Below, one piece after another: positions 48,401 through 55,594 of a stretch of DNA of 64,000 nucleotides. Each line of letters begins with the position of its first letter. Position 1 is the stretch's first letter. Under the pieces are notes generated by a model, which saw only the letters and a list, made by a program, of their open reading frames with translations, did no database searches and was not told the origin of the DNA. This DNA is from Colias croceus (taxonomy: Eukaryota > Arthropoda > Insecta > Lepidoptera > Pieridae): positions 5,582,501 through 5,646,500 of the forward strand of contig NC_059548.1 in NCBI RefSeq assembly GCF_905220415.1, read 5' to 3'. A program made the position numbers and the translations under genes.

Positions 48401-49822
48401 CCACAGGCGATTATTCCATAACTATTACAGATATCAAAAAACTTTTAACTCATATTGAAAGTACTATACCTAATGAGTAAAATGACAATAATAACTTTTT
48501 AAAAATAAAACGAGAAATATCCAAAAATGTTACATGAAACGCTCACGTTTTATTTTTAAAAAATTATTATTGTCATTTTACTCATTAGGTATAGTACCTA
48601 CTTTCAATATCAGTTTAAGGTTTTTTGATATCTGTTATAGTTACGGTTAATAATCGCCTGTGCACACTTAACGATTACACCCTGTATACCTTAGGTTCAA
48701 ACATTCTTCATAGGATTTCTTTGACTTGTGTATAGTATGACATAAATCATTCATAATATGAAGTTATTTATTTAGTTCTATAGCCAAGAAAGTAGAAATA
48801 CTCATACCGAATATATTCGGCACCTAAACCGAATAATTCGGCCGAATACGAATAGTGAAAAAGATGCCGAATATGCCGAATACCGAATATGTATTCGGTA
48901 TTCGGCGCATCCCTAGTTTTTAGGGTATAAAAATTAGTACCAAGTCAAAATAATATATGAAGTAGATTTTTTATTACTTCTACACATTACCAATATGTAT
49001 AACCTACCCTTACCCTTTAACTTTATGTATATTATCAACAGCTTTTCGCCCGCAGCTTCGCCCGCGTATTCAAAGCAAAATCTGCATAGTTCCTATTTGT
49101 AGGATTTTCGGGATAAAAACTGGGAAAATCTTATGTTGTGTTAATCCAAGTTACCCTCTAAGTGTGTGTGTTTATAAAAATCGGTTCAGTAGTTTTTGCT
49201 CGAAGCAGTTACAATAAAACAAACAAACATACAAACTTTCGCATTTAGAATATTAGTAGGATTTGTCGGTAGGTTATAGGGGTTTTTACTGCTACGAAGA
49301 TCATTATTTTTATGAAAACTTTGCTAGCGATAACGTTAAGACTTCAGAACAGCAATCGCTTTCAGCTTCCGCTATTAACTAGACTGTCAGATTGCTTTTA
49401 AATATTCTGCTATGAATCATGATTATCAAAGCAAGTTGATATACATATTTACATAATTATATTATGAAGTGAGTGCTTAGATTCTGTTCAGTTTCGATTA
49501 TAAAAACGGATTTTATAATATATTTGTAAACATTATCTTTATGCATATTAGTCCTCTTTGAATGAATGTTTGTTACTGAACCCCTTAAAAACGGCTGGAT
49601 CGATTTTAATGGTTTTTTTTTTGTCTTCAGGAAAAAATTCTAGATCGATTTTTTAATTCAATCGTAAGCCAATTCCCAGGCAAAAGCTTGTTTAAATAAA
49701 CTTGATTAGCTATTATAAAAGAGTAAAAAAGAAAAAGAATGAAAACTTACCAGCAGATATTCTCGATGGTGAAGGTGTTTGACGAGTTATTGCTTCTGTG
49801 GATTTCGCATCAGTAGATGTAT
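42117..49822 (-). CDS. 3' part of a spliced host gene: single-pass membrane protein
   Basis: Six minus-strand exons with GT-AG borders join in phase to about 276 residues: 49822-49751, 47305-47150, 44874-44766, 44439-44355, 43836-43738 and 42428-42117. The product would have a Ser/Thr/Pro-rich extracellular part, one transmembrane helix (LIVAFVLLLWVAAIALFF), a basic stop-transfer (NRWGKIR) and a cytoplasmic tail of about 170 residues. The tail has 'RMLEPYQP', a Cys/Gly/Tyr-rich exon and a Ser/Arg/Pro-rich end. The first visible exon starts in mid-codon, so more 5' exons lie beyond or unrecognised. I do not know the gene. The membrane segment loosely recalls the FNDC4/FNDC5 C-terminus (small-x-LI--VL-W---IALF), which is suggestive only. 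Confidence 0.7.
42423..42873. repeat. Duplicated acceptor region split by a SINE
   Basis: A unit of roughly 100 bp ('gagttctg-aaagaggttataaaa' through 'gatgaagatggttgcagatt' to 'ggt-agggtg') is present at 42423-42521. It is present again in two pieces at 42522-42557 and 42801-42873. The second copy is interrupted by the SINE at 42558-42800. The unit contains the 3' splice site of the last host exon, so a second acceptor-like site (minus 'ctcttttcag', exon side at 42530) exists. Confidence 0.75.
42558..42800 (-). mobile_element. Complete tRNA-derived SINE
   Basis: On the minus strand the head carries an A box (TGGCTTAGTTGGTAG), an anticodon-arm-like CTGCCTTCCAAGCCAG whose loop would present TCC (Gly type), and a B box GGTTCGATTCC. 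The body (GGTACTTATTTAAAATTATA, then CATAACACAAGCGAAAGCTT) and an AT-rich tail follow. AAGAT flanks both sides (42553-42557, 42801-42805), a likely target duplication. Transcription would be by RNA polymerase III. It lies in the last intron of the host gene, in the same orientation as the gene. Confidence 0.85.
42869..43039. mobile_element. MITE in the last intron
   Basis: GTGCTTTTCCACCAATAATG near 42872 is inverted at 43016-43035, and the arms continue through 'gcgaggaat-tgtttgtaaat', making a long imperfect hairpin of about 171 bp without coding capacity. Confidence 0.75.
43738..43836 (-). CDS. Host gene exon (99 bp, phase 0-0)
   Basis: Flanked by acceptor 'tattttatag' and donor 'gtaagtataa' on the minus strand. 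It encodes HRASLSRGCVSYDCGGTFSA plus 13 more residues, rich in Cys, Gly, Tyr and Arg. Both borders are phase 0, so it can be skipped without changing frame. Confidence 0.65.
43861..44030 (+). repeat. Dispersed repeat, family R3, next to a host exon
   Basis: Reads 'tgtgctccgcggttttaccc' to 'tataatattagtatagat'. It ends 25 bases from the acceptor side of the 43738-43836 exon, in reverse orientation to the gene, so part of the polypyrimidine/branch region may derive from it or its flank. Confidence 0.75.
44355..44439 (-). CDS. Host gene exon (85 bp)
   Basis: Bounded by acceptor 'ctctttgcag' and donor 'gtaagaaaaa' on the minus strand. It completes an AG-A codon (Arg) and encodes MLEPYQPKFQQQHRQSCVLA and ETVSVPPL, the juxtamembrane part of the cytoplasmic tail. 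Confidence 0.75.
44766..44874 (-). CDS. Host gene exon carrying the transmembrane helix (109 bp)
   Basis: Acceptor 'aatttctacag' and donor 'gtgcgtctat' bound the exon. It encodes GSAIVVRAEEALIVAFVLLL, WVAAIALFF and then NRWGKI, i.e. a hydrophobic helix of about 19-20 residues followed by basic residues. By the positive-inside rule the C-terminus is cytoplasmic. Confidence 0.8.
44875..46635. other. Intron of the host gene, no further features
   Basis: AT-rich sequence between exons. A 101-codon minus-strand frame at 46104-46409 has the hydrophobic, Ile-rich composition expected of AT-rich noise and no recognisable domain, so it is not called. Confidence 0.5.
46636..47119 (+). repeat. Dispersed repeat R2, longest copy
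   Basis: Runs from 'cttccgcccgcgactccgtc' through 'ggataaaaagtatcctattt', 'ggtataattatacc' and a (GACA)n run at 46970-46995 to 'tatatgtatagatta'. It lies in the host gene's intron, antisense, ending 30 bp from the donor of the 47150-47305 exon. Confidence 0.8.
47150..47305 (-). CDS. Host gene exon (156 bp, phase 1-1)
   Basis: Between acceptor 'cttatcagactag' and donor 'gtgagcactt' it encodes 52 residues beginning FPNPLANCPLNSTEWSGATG and ending RGNMSITEI. It holds two possible N-glycosylation sites (NST, NMS) and one Cys, fitting an extracellular location just before the membrane helix. Both borders are phase 1, so the exon is a cassette that could be included or skipped. Confidence 0.7.
47880..48915. 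mobile_element. Non-autonomous hAT-like element
   Basis: An 8-bp direct repeat GTTTTTAG flanks it (47872-47879 and 48916-48923), the duplication size of hAT transposons. The right end reads inward TAGGGATGCGCCGAATACCG, and the left end TAGCCGAATAGTGG matches after loss of a few bases. Both ends are dense in CCGAATA/TATTCGG words. There is no transposase. A palindromic MITE is nested inside. It lies in a host intron. Confidence 0.75.
48370..48684. mobile_element. Palindromic MITE nested in the hAT-like element
   Basis: CAGGGTGTAATCGTTAAGTG at both ends in inverse orientation, TA outside each. The arms remain complementary through almost the whole 315 bp (for example 'ctcattaggtatagtac' pairs with 'gtactatacctaatgag'), so the single strand would fold into one long hairpin. 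A (Tc1/mariner-type) TA target is inferred. Confidence 0.9.
49039..49263 (+). repeat. Dispersed repeat R1-type copy
   Basis: Starts 'cagcttttcgcccgcagctt', contains 'aatcggttcagtagtttttg', ends 'tagaatattagtagg'. Related to 9217-9450. Confidence 0.7.
49751..49822 (-). CDS. Most 5' visible exon of the host gene (72 bp, phase 1-1)
   Basis: Acceptor 'attttctag' and donor 'gtaagttttc' on the minus strand bound a 24-codon exon encoding TSTDAKSTEAITRQTPSPSR and ISA. It is Ser/Thr-rich, which suggests O-glycosylated stalk sequence. Only one of three frames is open, and its borders are phase 1 as in the next exon. Confidence 0.6.
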
Positions 49823-51074
49823 CTAGAAAATAAATTAGCCATATTTGAAAATAGTAACTAAATAAAAACCCATTAACAATTTGAATAAATATTGCTAATG
49901 ATATTTTTTTTCTATTTTTTATGGAAAATGGATATGTATTTAATAGTTTAAAGCGTGAATATTGTATAACATGCTAGACACAGAATTTGGACTTCTTTGT
50001 TTTTTTTTTTTCGGCAATATTCAAGTATACAACGTTCAAAAACGACATAGGTAAGTTTTATATGTTTTAAAAAGTATAGTTTCAACTTCAATATACTTAA
50101 TTAAGACATAAATTGAATACATGTCATCTAGTTGATATTTATTAATGCTGTTATCTTCTTATGCTGCAATACCTTAATATAATGTTCAAACAAACACTTC
50201 CACTATACGTATATATATACTTATATGATATTATTGAATTAGGTAACGTTATTAGTTGGTTCCCTACATAATTGTATACCGGTCCCTTGGTAAATGTTAC
50301 GTGTTCATAATATCAAATAGTGATGAGAAATTAACTTCGTAAAAGTGTTTCGTTTCAATTCAATTCAATGAAGATTTTTATAAACTAGCTCTACATTTTA
50401 TTTAGGTTGCCCTCTTGTTGTCACGTTTTAGTTACATTTGGTGTTTGAAGAAGAAGTCAGGAGGAATAAATTGAACATTCCATAAACAATATTTGAACAT
50501 TCCACCTATAATATCGTGTCAAAACTCAATTGATGAACAATTTTTTGATATTTTAAACATACATGAAGCAACTTAACACTTTTCTATACATTTATCGATA
50601 TAATAAAATAAAATAATATATTATATTATACTCAGTTATCTTCAGTCTTTATCATCAATAATAAGAAGATTAAGAAGAATAATAAGATTATGGAGATTTT
50701 CTGCAAGTAGGTACCATCTTTCATTCCACACGAACGTCTTTTAAACATCTTTCAGAATTATCTTTAATGTGTCGAGACCAAAAAGAGGGATAAAGTCAAA
50801 AGTAAATAAATTGTCCCTGAAAATTTTTTAAAGTACGAATGAGATATTTTATTATTCAATTGAATTTTTCTTACATTTATAGGTAAGTAATTGAATTTGA
50901 AACTTAAATGAATTCATTCAACCTTTCGATATAGTCCGATAAGTAAATCGAAAGCTTTATGGGATCAGCTCCTTTTTTGTTTCAAAATTTAAAATATTTT
51001 TACATTACAGTCATGATAATAGCAAAAGTTATATTAAAAAAAGAATGAAAACCAGAAAGCTTTATCTATAAGGT
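49823..51074. other. Non-coding stretch, likely host intron
   Basis: AT-rich, no exon found that satisfies splice borders and frame. Upstream exons of the host gene should lie here or beyond. Confidence 0.4.
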
Positions 51075-51760
51075 ACTAGCGGTCCGCCCCGGCTTCGCCC
51101 GTGGTACATGTTTACGTTTTCTCTACATAAGATCCATCCTTGTACTTCAAGAAATATAATAAAAAAAGAATTATCGAAATTGGTTCAGCCGTTCTCGAGT
51201 TATGCGCTTACCAACACATTTTGCGATTCATTTTTATATATAAGACTAGCGGTCCGCCCCGGCTTCGCCCGTGGTACATATTTACGTTTTCTCTACATAA
51301 GAACCATCCTCATACTTCAAGGAATATTATAAAAATAGAATTAACGAAATCGGTTCAGCCGTTCTCAAGTTATGCGCTTACCTACACATTTTGTGATTCA
51401 TTTTTATATATAAGACTAGCGGTCCGCCCCGGCTTCACCCGTGGTACATATTTACGTTTTCTTTACATAAGAACCATCCCCGTACTTCAAGAAATATAAT
51501 AAAAAAAGAATTATCGAAATCGGTTCAGCCGTTCTCGAGTTATGCGCTTACCAACACATTTTGCGATTCATTTTTATATATAAGAAGACTAGCGGTCCGC
51601 CCCGGCTTCGCCCGTGGTACATATTTACGTTTTCTCTACATAAGAACCATCCTCATACTTCAAGGAATATTATAAAAAAAGAATTAACGAAATCGGTTCA
51701 GCCGTTCTCAAGTTATGCGCTTACCAACACATTTTGGTATTCATTTTTATATTATAGAAG
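51075..51760 (+). repeat. Four tandem units of a 170-bp repeat
   Basis: Units start with actagcggtccgccccggct at 51075, 51245, 51415 and 51588, giving periods of 170, 170 and 173. Each continues 'gtacatatttacgttttct', 'gaaatcggttcagccgttct' and ends 'gattcatttttatatataag'. The units are close to identical. A single-unit R1-like head suggests a SINE-like repeat that became tandem. Confidence 0.9.
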
Positions 51761-52321
51761 ATATATATGTAGATTAAATGACTTCAAAAACAACAAATAC
51801 TTTTTATATTACTTTATCTCCAAAAGAAAATATGTACAAATAAAAGTAGTAATCCTACTTTTTAAGATGAAAGACGAAACTTTCACTCCATTATAAGTTC
51901 AGAAGTTTAATGCGTAGAAAGTAAAGCTTTGTGTAAAGTTTTTCAGTGGCTCGAATTACACCACAAAAGCTGTTCTTTAACATTAAATAAATATTTAATT
52001 GTTCATAATATTCGCTCTACTAAATATTACGGTTAGTATGAAATATCGTAAAAATACACTAGCTCTACTTTTTATTTAGGTTGCTATGTTCTTTGTTATG
52101 TACATTACGGTATATGAAGAAGAAGTCAGGTCATTTTTAAACCTTAGTGTTAACTATGGAAAATGCAGTATTATCAGTATTCCAACCCTCTGAAGAATAT
52201 GAAGGATATAAGTTACAGGAACGAATTTTATGTGCGTCACGATGGATAGGTTTAGTACTGGGGAAAATGTCTTCTGCGTTTAATATGAATTTTGTATCAC
52301 ATTAAAGCCACTACATATATA
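51761..52321. other. Non-coding stretch
   Basis: No gene seen between the tandem array and the LTR element. An AT-rich spacer. Confidence 0.5.
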
Positions 52322-52663
52322 TGTTAGAGCGTGGTTGTATTACGTAATTAAATACTGATATAATATTTCTTAGACATCTTTACTCAACCAAAGTCAAGAC
52401 AAGAATGACTTGCAACTGCAGACGACCGTTATTTATAGTACGATCAAAACAACTATTCGAGTGGTGTGACAGTGTGAGTCAGCGCAGGTGTTATTTGTGT
52501 TGTTTTGATCGTTATTTTGAATACGACATGAAATATTATTACTCGATAATTAAATGACTGTTAATACTTTTATCCAATTGGTTATTGTTAAAATAATTAA
52601 TGAAGTTAATCAATTGATTTACTTTTAAAATATAATTTTATCTTTAAATTTAACGCGCTAACA
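52322..52663 (+). repeat. 5' LTR (342 bp) of a non-autonomous LTR element
   Basis: TGTTAGAGCG...CGCGCTAACA with inverted ends. It differs from the copy at 54180-54521 at a single base that I can see (52386 a, 54244 g). Confidence 0.9.
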
Positions 52664-52811
52664 CGGCCATTCTGAAAGAAGCTCGTGCTCTGAGCGTTAA
52701 TTCAAAACTCAAAATATCAATGATATAATTCACACTTGTTGGAATGATAATATAGTTCGCGCTGGTGACATTCAGACTTGTTTTAAGTATTCAAATTATT
52801 TGTTTCTTTGT

Positions 52812-53240
52812 CCAGTTGTCAGACAAGTGACAATCAGGTTATTATTATTTCCCGCCCGGTTGTAACAACCCGTGCAGACAAATGGCATTCGATTGTATTA
52901 TTATCTGCCCAGTTGTAAGACTAAGTCACAGAAGACCCGTACAGACAAGTGGCATTCGATTGTATTATTATCTGCCCAGTTGTAAGACTAAGTCACAGAA
53001 GACCCGTACAGACAAGTGGCATTCGATTGTATTATTATCTGCCCAGTTGTCAGACTAAGTCCCAGAAGACCCGTACAGACAAGTGGCATTCGACTGTATT
53101 ATTATCTGCCCAGTTGTCAGACTAAGTCACAGAAGACCCGTACAGACAAGTGGCATTCGATTTGTATTATTATCTGCCCAGTTGTCAGACTAAGTCACAG
53201 AAGACCCGTACAGACAAGTGGCAGTCGATTATCATAATTA
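52812..53240 (+). repeat. 67-bp tandem repeat inside the LTR element
   Basis: Units beginning gcccagttgt start at 52907, 52974, 53041, 53108 and 53176 (periods 67, 67, 67, 68), with degenerate units before. Each carries 'agacccgtacagacaagtgg' and 'gtattattatctg'. It gives a misleading open frame at 53016-53237. Confidence 0.9.
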
Positions 53241-54068
53241 GATTCCATTACCGCTAACACGGTCATCTAAATTTGGCTTTGGTACTATTCTTACACGTAC
53301 ATAGGACACAATAGCAGTCTAGCAATTGCTTTTACTTTTCGCTTCATAGCAATCATTATCTTGTATTTTTGTGATTTGATGATATTTGTACATAGGATTC
53401 GATAGCTTATCGAGTTCTGCCAGCTGCGAACAGCGGCTTTATCTCATCTGGTTGTATCTCATATCTCAAGTGATAACCATAAGTCCTGGAACTTAATTAA
53501 AAGTTAAAACACAAGTTATAACGTCCTCGTACGTTCATTTGAAATGAGTACGGTAATTTATCTCGTGGTTTCAATACAATGTATTAACACAAAATTAACC
53601 GCTCGGCCAAACTGACCTTATAGAACACCAGTCACATCCACATGATGAACTCAAACTCAAAAATTGATTTATTCAACTGGATTTCGCTTAGAAGCGCTTT
53701 TCAATTGTCAAAATACAGAAAAATAATAATTTACCAACACAATAGCTTACACTGGGCGCCATCGAAGACACCACATTGGATTCAAATTCCCTGGGATCAA
53801 AAACTTATTATTTGCGACATAAGCACGTCGTTCGCTTACCACAATTAAAGGCTCAAATATCCTGGACAACCGCCCGAATTGCACATCACATTAATATTGA
53901 TGAACTACATTACCGTTACAATATTCCACACCACAAAAATTTACTTCACACAACGCACAAGAAAACACACTTTGTGCGAGTTCCTTCATTCTTGTTTACT
54001 TGAAGTCAAATTCAATTCAATTATTTCGAAGCTTAAGATTTTTCGAAGGTTGAAGTTCACAGTCGTAT

Positions 54069-54117
54069 ACTATCATGATGGTGACAGTGACAGTTGCACA
54101 CTGTCACGTAGTATGAT
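54069..54117. repeat. Stem-loop near the 3' end of the LTR element interior
   Basis: Complementary arms 'ctatcat' plus 'gtgacagtg' and 'cactgtcac' plus 'atgatag' face each other around 'acagttgca'. It could serve RNA packaging or dimerisation, by analogy only. Confidence 0.55.
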
Positions 54118-54179
54118 AGAAGAATTTGTGCCAGCCTGCCAGGATTCCGAGTAAGGGCTGGTTCATCTTCTACTTCTGA

Positions 54180-54521
54180 TGTTAGAGCGTGGTTGTATTA
54201 CGTAATTAAATACTGATATAATATTTCTTAGACATCTTTACTCGACCAAAGTCAAGACAAGAATGACTTGCAACTGCAGACGACCGTTATTTATAGTACG
54301 ATCAAAACAACTATTCGAGTGGTGTGACAGTGTGAGTCAGCGCAGGTGTTATTTGTGTTGTTTTGATCGTTATTTTGAATACGACATGAAATATTATTAC
54401 TCGATAATTAAATGACTGTTAATACTTTTATCCAATTGGTTATTGTTAAAATAATTAATGAAGTTAATCAATTGATTTACTTTTAAAATATAATTTTATC
54501 TTTAAATTTAACGCGCTAACA
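54180..54521 (+). repeat. 3' LTR (342 bp) of the non-autonomous LTR element
   Basis: Direct repeat of 52322-52663, followed by TATA. Confidence 0.9.
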
Positions 54522-54600
54522 TATATGTATAACCTAAGAAGCTCGAGACAGCGAATATTGAATATATTTATATTATCTATATCATATTACTTTCCTGAGG

Positions 54601-54795
54601 TTAGTGGGTTCGATTCCCTGCACCCGGGGTAAATATTTGTGTGATGAATGTTTGCTGTGTGTCTGGGTGTTATGTATATAAGTATTTATTTAAAATTATA
54701 TATGTAATATGTATGTTTATAAGCCATCTGGTTTCCATAACACAAGCGAAAGCTTAGTATGGGATCAGATCGTGCCGTGTCTGAAATATTTATTA
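54601..54795 (+). mobile_element. tRNA-derived SINE, head partly lost
   Basis: B box GGGTTCGATTCCC at 54607 is present but the A-box half is missing. The body matches the SINE at 42558-42800: 'taagtatttatttaaaatta', 'cataacacaagcgaaagctt', 'gatcagatcgtgccgtgt'. It ends in (TATT)n, in which the next repeat sits. Confidence 0.8.
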
Positions 54796-54807
54796 TTTAT
54801 TTATTTT

Positions 54808-54972
54808 TAAGCTATTGCATAGTATCTATCGCGGGTCTTGAGCGCGGGGACCGAATCGAGAAATTCCGTAACGAAAAAACCTCACGCTCACCACTCCGAC
54901 GGACACGGAGGTGTGGTTTGAAGGCATGCTATGCAATAGCTTTACCGCGGCAGTCCCCGAGTGCCACACGTC
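54808..54972. repeat. Unclassified ~165-bp GC-rich repeat (family X)
   Basis: Also found at 61503-61675. Shared blocks include 'cttgagcgcggggaccgaat', 'cgagaaattccgtaacgaaa' and 'ttaccgcggcagtccccgag'. The word aagctattgcatag near one end is inverted as ctatgcaatagctt inside, so an arm of about 110 bp could fold. It may be a SINE or MITE; I cannot decide. Confidence 0.75.
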
Positions 54973-54985
54973 TTTTTTATTTTTA

Positions 54986-54990
54986 TTTAT
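54986..54990 (+). other. 5' target-site duplication of the Gypsy element
   Basis: TTTAT before the 5' LTR and again at 60056-60060 after the 3' LTR. Confidence 0.8.
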
Positions 54991-55208
54991 TGTAGGGACA
55001 CACATGTACAATTCGCTGATCGAGCTTTTTGTATATGTGTGCGTCCACATTGTTTCCCCGACGCTTTTTAGATTTATTAGAATTTAAAGTCAGTAGTGCA
55101 TAACGGCTAGCATAAATAACACTTATATATTGTGAAGAGCAATAAATTCATTGAAGGAAAGGCTTTATTATTTGGGGCAACCTACGGGGGCAAAGGCACT
55201 ACTCAACA
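54991..55208 (+). repeat. Gypsy 5' LTR (218 bp)
   Basis: TGTAGGGACA...CTCAACA; no difference seen from 59838-60055. An aataaa signal is at about 55141. Confidence 0.95.
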
Positions 55209-55224
55209 TTGGTGACCCCCGACA
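55209..55224 (+). promoter_or_regulatory. Gypsy primer-binding site
   Basis: The sequence tTGGTGACCCCCGA directly follows the LTR. TGGTGACCCC is complementary to the CCA-tailed 3' end of insect tRNA-Trp as I remember it; an extra C interrupts the match after ten bases. Confidence 0.7.
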
Positions 55225-55294
55225 AAGAACAACAAGAAATTATAACAATAAAATTATTTTGAAGACAATATATTGGAAGAATTTAAATTTTAAC

Positions 55295-55594
55295 ATGGCG
55301 ATGCCTACATCTAACCGTTTCGGCAACCTTTCGGCGGAATTGGCGAAAATCAACGAGCGTCTTTCAAACATCGAGCGCTCACGATCACGAGCGGTACACC
55401 GGCGACCCAGAACACCGTCACGCAATTTTCGAGAGTCTTCAAGGTCATCTTCGAAGCGACGTCGTCCCGGCGCACCTGACTTGTTGTGCAGCTACCACTT
55501 CAGGTTCCGGCAGCGCGCTCACAAGTGCATCCCACCGTGTGCCTGGAAGAGAAGCCCCAGCCCCAGCGCAGCAGCCGCCCAGCCGGAAAACTAG
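55295..55594 (+). CDS. Gypsy gag, capsid region apparently missing
   Basis: From the ATG at 55295 (an upstream in-frame ATG at 55151 lies inside the LTR and is unlikely) this gives 99 residues. It has a short N-terminus, a coiled-coil-like 'LSAELAKINERLSNIERSRS', an Arg/Ser-rich linker, and a CX2HX9CX3C motif (CSYHFRFRQRAHKCIPPC). Family gag proteins are about three times longer, with a capsid region before the coiled coil; I see no trace of it between the leader and this frame. The last 109 bases overlap pol in the -1 frame. It might still bind RNA through the basic C-terminus. Confidence 0.75.
   Translation: MAMPTSNRFGNLSAELAKINERLSNIERSRSRAVHRRPRTPSRNFRESSRSSSKRRRPGAPDLLCSYHFRFRQRAHKCIPPCAWKRSPSPSAAAAQPEN

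Larger units (their letters stand above)
52322..54521 (+). mobile_element. Non-autonomous LTR retrotransposon (LARD/TRIM-like)
   Basis: Two near-identical 342-bp LTRs in direct orientation enclose 1,516 bp with no gag, protease, RT or integrase. TATA precedes the 5' LTR (52318-52321) and follows the 3' LTR (54522-54525), a probable 4-bp target duplication. The interior has a 67-bp tandem repeat and a stem-loop but no obvious primer-binding site matching a tRNA 3' end. It must depend on another element for movement. Confidence 0.85.

Noticed and set aside
51075..51760. Possible CRISPR-like array of regularly spaced repeats
   Set aside because: Units are about 170 bp and contiguous without unique spacers, in a eukaryotic genome; it is a tandem repeat.
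53016..53237. 73-codon frame with repeated 'SCQTKSQKT'-like units
   Set aside because: It is the 67-bp tandem repeat read in frame; period 67 is not a multiple of three, so the frame changes each unit.
53642..54154. Three overlapping short frames inside the non-autonomous LTR element
   Set aside because: They overlap each other, lack domains and lie in an element otherwise devoid of coding capacity.
54826..55050. Minus-strand 74-codon frame ending SRFGPRAQDPR, and its relative at 61520-61738
   Set aside because: Both are translations of repeat X; the similarity reflects the DNA repeat, not a protein family.
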